Shown here piece by piece: positions 59,233-64,000 of a DNA stretch of 64,000 nt. The position numbers and the translations under genes were made by a program. The notes under the pieces were generated by a model. It saw only the letters and a program-made list of their open reading frames with translations. It made no database searches and was not told the DNA's origin. Source of the stretch: an uncultured Eubacteriales bacterium (lineage in GTDB: Bacteria > Bacillota > Clostridia > Christensenellales > Borkfalkiaceae); NCBI GenBank assembly GCA_902767225.1, contig CACXGN010000003.1, forward strand, positions 62,001 through 126,000. Reading direction: 5' to 3'. The first letter of the stretch is position 1; every line of letters starts with the position of its first letter.

Positions 59233-60507
59233 ATGCTTACAGCAATAACCGGAATCAACTGGGGAGACGAAGGAAAAGGCAGAATGGTCGATTTGCTCTC
59301 GTCTGAATACGACGTGGTCGTTCGTTATCAGGGGGGCAACAACGCGGGGCACACCGTCGTAAACGAAAAGGGTAAATTTATTTTAAACCTTTTGCCTTCG
59401 GGAATTTTAAGAGACGACGTAGTCAACGTAATGGGAAACGGCATGGTGGTAGATATAAAGCACCTTGTCGAAGAGATGGGAAGACTTAATGACGGCGGAA
59501 TTGTAATAACGCCGAAAAATCTTAAAATTTCGGATAGAGCGGTTATCTGTATGCCGTATAACGTCATGCAAGACTGTTTGGAAGAAACCCGTCTTGCGGG
59601 CAAAAAATTCGGTTCCACCCGTCGCGGAATCGCGCCGATTTACGGCGATAAGTATATGAAAAAAGCCGTCCGCATGGGCGAACTTTTCGATATGAACGCA
59701 TTAAAAGAAAGGCTTGCCGATATAGTAGAGTGGAAAAATCTTACGATAGTAAACGTATATAACGGCGAACCCGTTAAACTTGACGACATGATGGATTACC
59801 TTAAAACTTACGGAGAAAAACTTCTTCCGTTTATCACGGACACGGGGCTATACCTTAACGAAGCGAATAAAAACGGCAAAAAGATAATGTTCGAAGCCCA
59901 ACTCGGTGCGCTTCGCGATATAGACTTCGGTATTTATCCTTATACGTCGTCTTCAAACTCGATTGCGGCATACGCACCCATAGGCGCGGGCGTTCCGAAC
60001 CTTAAACTCGACCTTTCGATAGGTATAACGAAAGCCTATTCTACGTGTGTGGGCGAAGGTCCGTTCACCGTCGAATATTTCGGCGAAAAGGCGGAAGAAC
60101 TAAGAAAAGCCGGCGGGGAATACGGCGCGGCTACCGGCAGACCGAGAAGAGTCGGTCCGTTTGACGTGGTCGCAAGTAAATACGGTATCCGTATGCAGGG
60201 CGCTGACGAAATAGCGCTCACTAAACTTGACGTTCTGTCGTATTTAGACGAGATAGAAGTCTGCGTCGGATACGAAAAAGACGGCGTGGTTACGGAAGAG
60301 TTCCCGTTCACCCAAAATCTCGAATCATATAAACCCGTGCTTATAAAACTTCCCGGTTGGAAAAAAGATATAAGCGGAGCAAGAAAGGTATCCGACCTTC
60401 CGAAAGAAGCGATCGATTATATTAAATATATCGAAAAGGCGGTAGACGCTAAAATAAAATACGTTTCCGTAGGTGCGGAAAGAGAAGCATACGTTATTTT
60501 TGACTGA
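59233..60507 (+). CDS. purA: Adenylosuccinate synthetase
   Basis: GTP-dependent first step from IMP to AMP. 424 residues from ATG 59233 with GGAGG upstream; the in-frame TTG at 59173 is the promoter -35. Motifs INWGDEGKGRMVDLL with the catalytic Asp, GNNAGHTVV with the catalytic His, the GSTRRGIAP IMP loop and VGPFDVV are intact. Confidence 0.97.
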   Translation: MLTAITGINWGDEGKGRMVDLLSSEYDVVVRYQGGNNAGHTVVNEKGKFILNLLPSGILRDDVVNVMGNGMVVDIKHLVEEMGRLNDGGIVITPKNLKISDRAVICMPYNVMQDCLEETRLAGKKFGSTRRGIAPIYGDKYMKKAVRMGELFDMNALKERLADIVEWKNLTIVNVYNGEPVKLDDMMDYLKTYGEKLLPFITDTGLYLNEANKNGKKIMFEAQLGALRDIDFGIYPYTSSSNSIAAYAPIGAGVPNLKLDLSIGITKAYSTCVGEGPFTVEYFGEKAEELRKAGGEYGAATGRPRRVGPFDVVASKYGIRMQGADEIALTKLDVLSYLDEIEVCVGYEKDGVVTEEFPFTQNLESYKPVLIKLPGWKKDISGARKVSDLPKEAIDYIKYIEKAVDAKIKYVSVGAEREAYVIFD

Positions 60508-60520
60508 TAGGAGACTTATT

Positions 60521-62017
60521 TTGAAAAGGTGCAGCGGAATACTTATGCCGATTTTTTCCCTTCCTTCTAAATACGGGATCGGAAGTTTCGGAAGCGAGAG
60601 TTACGAATTTATAGATTTTTTGAAAAAGAGCGGGCAAAAGGTGTGGCAGATATTGCCGCTCGTGCAGACGGGATACGGCAATTCACCCTATTCTTCCGTT
60701 TGTTCAACTTCTTTTTCGCCCTATTTTATAAGTCTTGAAACGTTAAAAGAAGAAAAGCTTTTGACCGCAAACGAAGTTAATGGCGCAAAGATAGATACTA
60801 AATACGTAGATTACGGCAAACTTTATAACGTCCGCTATCCGCTGCTTAGAATTGCCTTTAACCGTTTCGATAAAGAAGACGCGGAGTTTGCGGCTTTTTG
60901 TAAAAGCGGCGAATACCGTGATTACGCATTTTTTATGGCGATAAAAAAGGAAACCAACTATCAGCATTTTTACGAGTGGGAAGACGGATTAAAATATCGC
61001 GATAAAAAGGCGCTGAATACTTTTTATAAAGAGAATAAAGACGAAGTTTTGTTCTGGCAGTTTTTGCAGTTCATGGCAAAAAAGCAATGGCTTGCCTTAA
61101 AAAAATACGCAAAAGAAAAGGGCGTTAAGATAATGGGCGATATGCCGCTTTACGTGGCACTCGATTCGGTAGACGTTTGGAAAGCGCCCGAACTATTTAA
61201 GCTCGACGAAAATTTCACACCCAAAAAAGTAGCGGGTGTTCCGCCGGATTATTTTTCGAGAACTGGGCAACTTTGGGGAAACCCCGTTTACGATTACGAT
61301 ACCCATAAAGCGGACAACTTCGCTTGGTGGAGAAAAAGGCTTAAAACCGCGCTTAAAATTTACGATTACGTTAGGATCGACCACTTCCGCGGGCTTGACA
61401 GGTATTATGAAATTCCTTTCGGCGCTAACGACGCAACTTCGGGCGAGTGGGTGAAAGTCCCCAGCCGCGAACTATTCGACTCCGTTCATAGTGAAGTCGG
61501 AAAGGATAAAATAATCGCCGAAGATCTGGGCATAATAGACGACGGAGTTAGGGAACTTTTAAAATATACGGGCTATCCCGGTATGAAGATACTTTCCTTC
61601 GCTTTCGACGGTATGCCGGACAACCTTTACCTTCCCGAAGCTATAGAAGAAAATTCGGTATGCTACACGGGCACGCACGATAACGACACGCTAATGGGGC
61701 TTATCGAAAAAGCGTCGGACTGGGATAAAAACAATCTTTTAAACGGCGCAAAAAACAGCCTTAAAAAGATGGGAATAAAAGCGGAAATAACCGATAATAA
61801 ATCGCTTGCCGCCGCGATAATAAATTTGGGCTTTGCGTCAAAATCAAACCTTTTTATCGTGCCCATGCAAGATTATCTTTTTATGGGCGGCGATATGCGT
61901 ATAAACGAACCTGGGACTGTTAAAGATCAGAACTGGGCTGTTCGTTTTTCCAAGTCGGATTTTACCGCAAAGGTATCAGAACGCATTTTAAAGCTTGTTA
62001 AAAAATATAATAGATAA
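60521..62017 (+). CDS. malQ: 4-alpha-Glucanotransferase (amylomaltase)
   Basis: GH77 enzyme that moves maltodextrin segments between glucans. Start TTG 60521 with GGAG upstream (498 residues); the ATG-like start at 60473 lies inside purA. GILMPIFSLPSKYGIGSFG at the N-terminus, the nucleophile region RIDHFRGLDRYYEIP, the acid/base in IIAEDLGIID and TGTHDNDTLMG are intact. No other glycogen or maltose gene lies next to it. Confidence 0.95.
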   Translation: MKRCSGILMPIFSLPSKYGIGSFGSESYEFIDFLKKSGQKVWQILPLVQTGYGNSPYSSVCSTSFSPYFISLETLKEEKLLTANEVNGAKIDTKYVDYGKLYNVRYPLLRIAFNRFDKEDAEFAAFCKSGEYRDYAFFMAIKKETNYQHFYEWEDGLKYRDKKALNTFYKENKDEVLFWQFLQFMAKKQWLALKKYAKEKGVKIMGDMPLYVALDSVDVWKAPELFKLDENFTPKKVAGVPPDYFSRTGQLWGNPVYDYDTHKADNFAWWRKRLKTALKIYDYVRIDHFRGLDRYYEIPFGANDATSGEWVKVPSRELFDSVHSEVGKDKIIAEDLGIIDDGVRELLKYTGYPGMKILSFAFDGMPDNLYLPEAIEENSVCYTGTHDNDTLMGLIEKASDWDKNNLLNGAKNSLKKMGIKAEITDNKSLAAAIINLGFASKSNLFIVPMQDYLFMGGDMRINEPGTVKDQNWAVRFSKSDFTAKVSERILKLVKKYNR

Positions 62018-62502
62018 TGGAAATGTCAACGAAAAGAAAAACCGTTTTCATAATACTTTTAATATTAACTGCGGCAACCCTATCGTTTATCTTCGTCAAC
62101 TCTTGCCTTCCGGGCGAGATTTCCACCGAAGAATCGAACTCGGTTTATAGCGGTATTTTAAAGCCGCTTTTAGCGCCGCTCGAGGGTATTTTCGGCGAGT
62201 TTTTAGACGAATATAACGCAAGAAAGATAGCGCACGTTTTAGAATACTTTCTTCTTGCCGTAGAGTTTAATCTTCTTGCCGTAACCTTAAAAAAATACGA
62301 TATTAAAAGGGTGGGGATAATTCTTCTTTTCGGCGTTTTGGTCGCGCTGTTTGACGAAACTTTGCAGATCTTTTCCGGGCGCGGACCTATGATAGAAGAC
62401 GTTTGGATCGACTTTATAGGCGTATTTTTAGCAACCGCAATAATTTATCTTATCGTTTTGATAATCAGGGCGATTAAAAATAAAAAGAATAAAAAGGCAT
62501 AA
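62017..62502 (+). CDS. VanZ-family membrane protein
   Basis: 161 residues with four predicted membrane helices. The VanZ-like core is RKIAHVLEYFLLAVEFN and LFDETLQIFSGRGPMIEDVWIDFIGV. VanZ itself gives low teicoplanin resistance, but most family members are uncharacterised. It overlaps malQ by one base (TAATGG) and ends before a strong terminator. Confidence 0.85.
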   Translation: MEMSTKRKTVFIILLILTAATLSFIFVNSCLPGEISTEESNSVYSGILKPLLAPLEGIFGEFLDEYNARKIAHVLEYFLLAVEFNLLAVTLKKYDIKRVGIILLFGVLVALFDETLQIFSGRGPMIEDVWIDFIGVFLATAIIYLIVLIIRAIKNKKNKKA

Positions 62503-62508
62503 AATATT

Positions 62509-62535
62509 AAGTCCGCAAATTTGCGGACTTTTTTA
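62509..62535 (+). terminator. Terminator after the VanZ gene
   Basis: Perfect palindrome AAGTCCGCAAA / TTTGCGGACTT followed by a T-tract. Confidence 0.9.
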
Positions 62536-62543
62536 TTTTTAAG

Positions 62544-62572
62544 TTTACAAAATTTAAGCGGTATTATATAAT
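62544..62572 (+). promoter_or_regulatory. Promoter placed for a leaderless S24/S26 mRNA
   Basis: TTTACA (62544-62549), 17-base spacer, perfect TATAAT (62567-62572). The ATG at 62579 is 7 bases after the -10, at the expected transcription start, and no ribosome site is present. Confidence 0.75.
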
Positions 62573-62578
62573 GTATTT

Positions 62579-63040
62579 ATGAAAAACGATTATAAAACCG
62601 AACTTGAAAAAAAGGGCATAATAGGTTTTGTTCCGGGCGGCAACAGTATGTGGCCTACCTTAAAAGATAAGTCGCAGTCGGTCGTCGTCAGAAAAAAAGA
62701 AGGAAGGCTTAATAAGTATGACGTCGGCTTATTTTTAAGGGACGATAACACTTACGTTATGCATAGGGTAATTAAAGTTTTGCCGGACGGCTATATCTTT
62801 TTGGGCGATAGCCAAATCACGCCCGAAAAAGTATCGGAAGAAAACGTTATAGGCGTTTTGGTGGGCTTTAACCGTAAGAATAAGTTCATTTCGGTGGAAG
62901 ACGAAAGTTATAAAAAAGAAGTTTATAAACTTTTTAAGAACGATAAAAAGCGCCTTAAAAGAGTGAAACGCCACTTCTTTATCTTGGGCGTTAAAAGTAA
63001 AATTAAAAGAATTTTCAAAAAGGAAAAAGCAAATGACTGA
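62579..63040 (+). CDS. S24/S26-family signal-peptidase-like protein
   Basis: 153 residues. GGNSMWPTL carries the serine of the S26 fold; the expected second catalytic residue is His in YVMHRVIKV, as in ER-type and SipW-type enzymes, rather than Lys, and FLGDSQ forms the third block. There is no membrane helix, and the C-terminus is very basic (KKRLKRVKRHFFILGVKSKIKRIFKKEK), so it may bind membrane surface or nucleic acid. The substrate is unknown. The proA ATG overlaps its end by 8 bases. Confidence 0.75.
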   Translation: MKNDYKTELEKKGIIGFVPGGNSMWPTLKDKSQSVVVRKKEGRLNKYDVGLFLRDDNTYVMHRVIKVLPDGYIFLGDSQITPEKVSEENVIGVLVGFNRKNKFISVEDESYKKEVYKLFKNDKKRLKRVKRHFFILGVKSKIKRIFKKEKAND

Positions 63041-64000
63041 TCTAAATAATATCGGCAAAAACGCTAAAGCCGCCGCTAAAAACTTAAACACGCTGTCGGA
63101 AGATATAATAAATTCCGCACTAAATAGCGTTGCGGAAGAGATACTTATCGCATCTGACTACCTTATAAGCGAGAACGCAAAGGACGTATCAAAAGCAAAA
63201 GCAGACGGTAAAAGTGCCGCGTTTATAGATAGATTAACGCTTAATAGTTCGGTTATATCCGGCATGGCGGAAGGGGTAAAAAAGGTCGCTATGCTTAAAA
63301 GCCCCGTCGGCGAGTGCGTTTACGAGTATGAAAATAAAGAACAGAATATAAAGATTAAAAAGGTAAACGTTCCTTTCGGCGTCGTCGGTATGATATACGA
63401 AGCAAGACCGAACGTCACGCTTGACGCGTTTGCTCTCGCACTAAAAACCTTTAACGCAGTAATATTAAAGGGCGGTTCGGACGCTATAAACAGCAATATT
63501 GCATGCGTAAAGATAATTAAAAAAGCACTTAAAGATAACGGTATCGATCCGAACGCCTGCCAGCTTATAGAAGATACTTCGAGAGAAACTACCTTGGCGT
63601 TTATGAAACTCAATAAATACGTAGACCTTTTGATCCCGCGCGGCGGAGCGGCTCTCATTAAAAACGCCGTTGAAAATTCTACGATTCCCATTATCGAAAC
63701 GGGAACTGGGAATTGCCACGTTTTCGTGGACGAATCCGCAAATATTAAAATGGCGGCGGACGTTATTTTTAACGCAAAAACCCAACGCTATTCGGTATGT
63801 AACGCGTGCGAATCTTTGGTTATTCACGAAAAGATAGCAAAAGATGTTTTGCCCGCCATTTACGATAGGCTTTCCGAAAAGAAAGTGGAAATGCGTTGCG
63901 ATGAATTATCTTATCAAATCTTAAAGGGAAAAGAAAACGTTATTAAGGCAACCGACGAAGATTTTTATACCGAGTTCGGCGACGCGATAATTTCGGTAAA
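63033..64000 (+). CDS. proA: Gamma-glutamyl phosphate reductase, 3' end outside the window
   Basis: Second step of proline synthesis (NADPH-dependent). The frame is open from ATG 63033 to the window edge, 322 codons of about 415. NVPFGVVGMIYEARPNVTLDAFALALKTFNAVILKGG and LIPRGGAALIKNAVENSTIPIIETGTGNCHVFVD are diagnostic, and the catalytic Cys is in TQRYSVCNACESLV. The start overlaps the upstream gene by 8 bases. proB is not seen upstream, so it must be downstream or elsewhere. Confidence 0.95.
   Translation, partial: MTDLNNIGKNAKAAAKNLNTLSEDIINSALNSVAEEILIASDYLISENAKDVSKAKADGKSAAFIDRLTLNSSVISGMAEGVKKVAMLKSPVGECVYEYENKEQNIKIKKVNVPFGVVGMIYEARPNVTLDAFALALKTFNAVILKGGSDAINSNIACVKIIKKALKDNGIDPNACQLIEDTSRETTLAFMKLNKYVDLLIPRGGAALIKNAVENSTIPIIETGTGNCHVFVDESANIKMAADVIFNAKTQRYSVCNACESLVIHEKIAKDVLPAIYDRLSEKKVEMRCDELSYQILKGKENVIKATDEDFYTEFGDAIISV

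Noticed and set aside
1..64000. CRISPR arrays, tRNA and rRNA genes, insertion-sequence transposases
   Set aside because: No regularly spaced repeats, tRNA-like cloverleafs apart from tmRNA, or transposase/integrase motifs were recognised on either strand.

Overview
The window is one contig piece from a spore-forming, meso-diaminopimelate-type Firmicute of class Clostridia. The evidence is spoIIE, spoVT, spoVB and pdaB, a meso-DAP dehydrogenase, T-box regulation, tmRNA, and the Gram-positive gene order rimP-nusA-ylxR-ylxQ-infB-rbfA-nrnA-truB-ribF. Base composition is moderate, start codons TTG and GTG are frequent, and the style resembles uncultured gut Clostridia. That placement is inference. 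Both ends are cut: argS lacks its 5' end and proA its 3' end.

Layout. 1-6.2 kb: argS, a HAD phosphatase, a small membrane protein, an HI0933-type flavoprotein, rho and an orphan DNA methyltransferase. 6.2-13.3 kb: sporulation genes (spoIIE, spoVT, spoVB) mixed with meso-DAP dehydrogenase, a membrane-anchored metallo-beta-lactamase-fold protein and a Mug/hypoxanthine DNA glycosylase. 13.3-17.2 kb: a dihydrouridine synthase, a nitrilase-like protein without its catalytic triad, trmL and a Na/Pi symporter. 17.2-21.1 kb: glycolysis (pgk, tpiA, gpmI). 21.1-24.6 kb: secG, smpB, two methionine genes (metY, metA) and tmRNA. 24.6-26.1 kb: an AT-rich island between two identical palindromes, holding a likely new structured RNA and licD. 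26.2-32.1 kb: a Cys-rich microprotein, rubredoxin, a T-box-controlled XRE-cupin-acyl-CoA synthetase, mscS, pdaB and a two-OB ssb. 32.1-36.3 kb: two cell-surface proteins and an unknown 171-residue protein around a probable LexA-controlled promoter.

36.4-44.5 kb is the most unusual block: eight intact genes for a phage head (terminase, portal, scaffold, capsid, connectors). They are closed by a terminator and have no integrase, replication, lysis or tail-fibre genes. They sit between host genes and look like host DNA, suggesting a domesticated capsid or packaging cassette. 44.5-63.0 kb: ispG, then a PolC remnant that keeps the N-terminal, OB and exonuclease parts but lacks PHP and polymerase. 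After it come the rimP-infB-ribF translation/RNA operon, an endonuclease IV-like protein, pepP, efp with an SDR that may modify EF-P, a CPBP protease, purA, malQ, a VanZ protein, a signal-peptidase-like protein and proA.

Regulatory themes seen directly: promoters embedded in upstream hairpins (pgk, spoVT), an attenuator before rimP-nusA, a T-box, and two genes whose promoters sit so close to the ATG that the mRNA would be leaderless (smpB, the S24/S26 gene). No CRISPR array, tRNA, rRNA or transposase gene was found.
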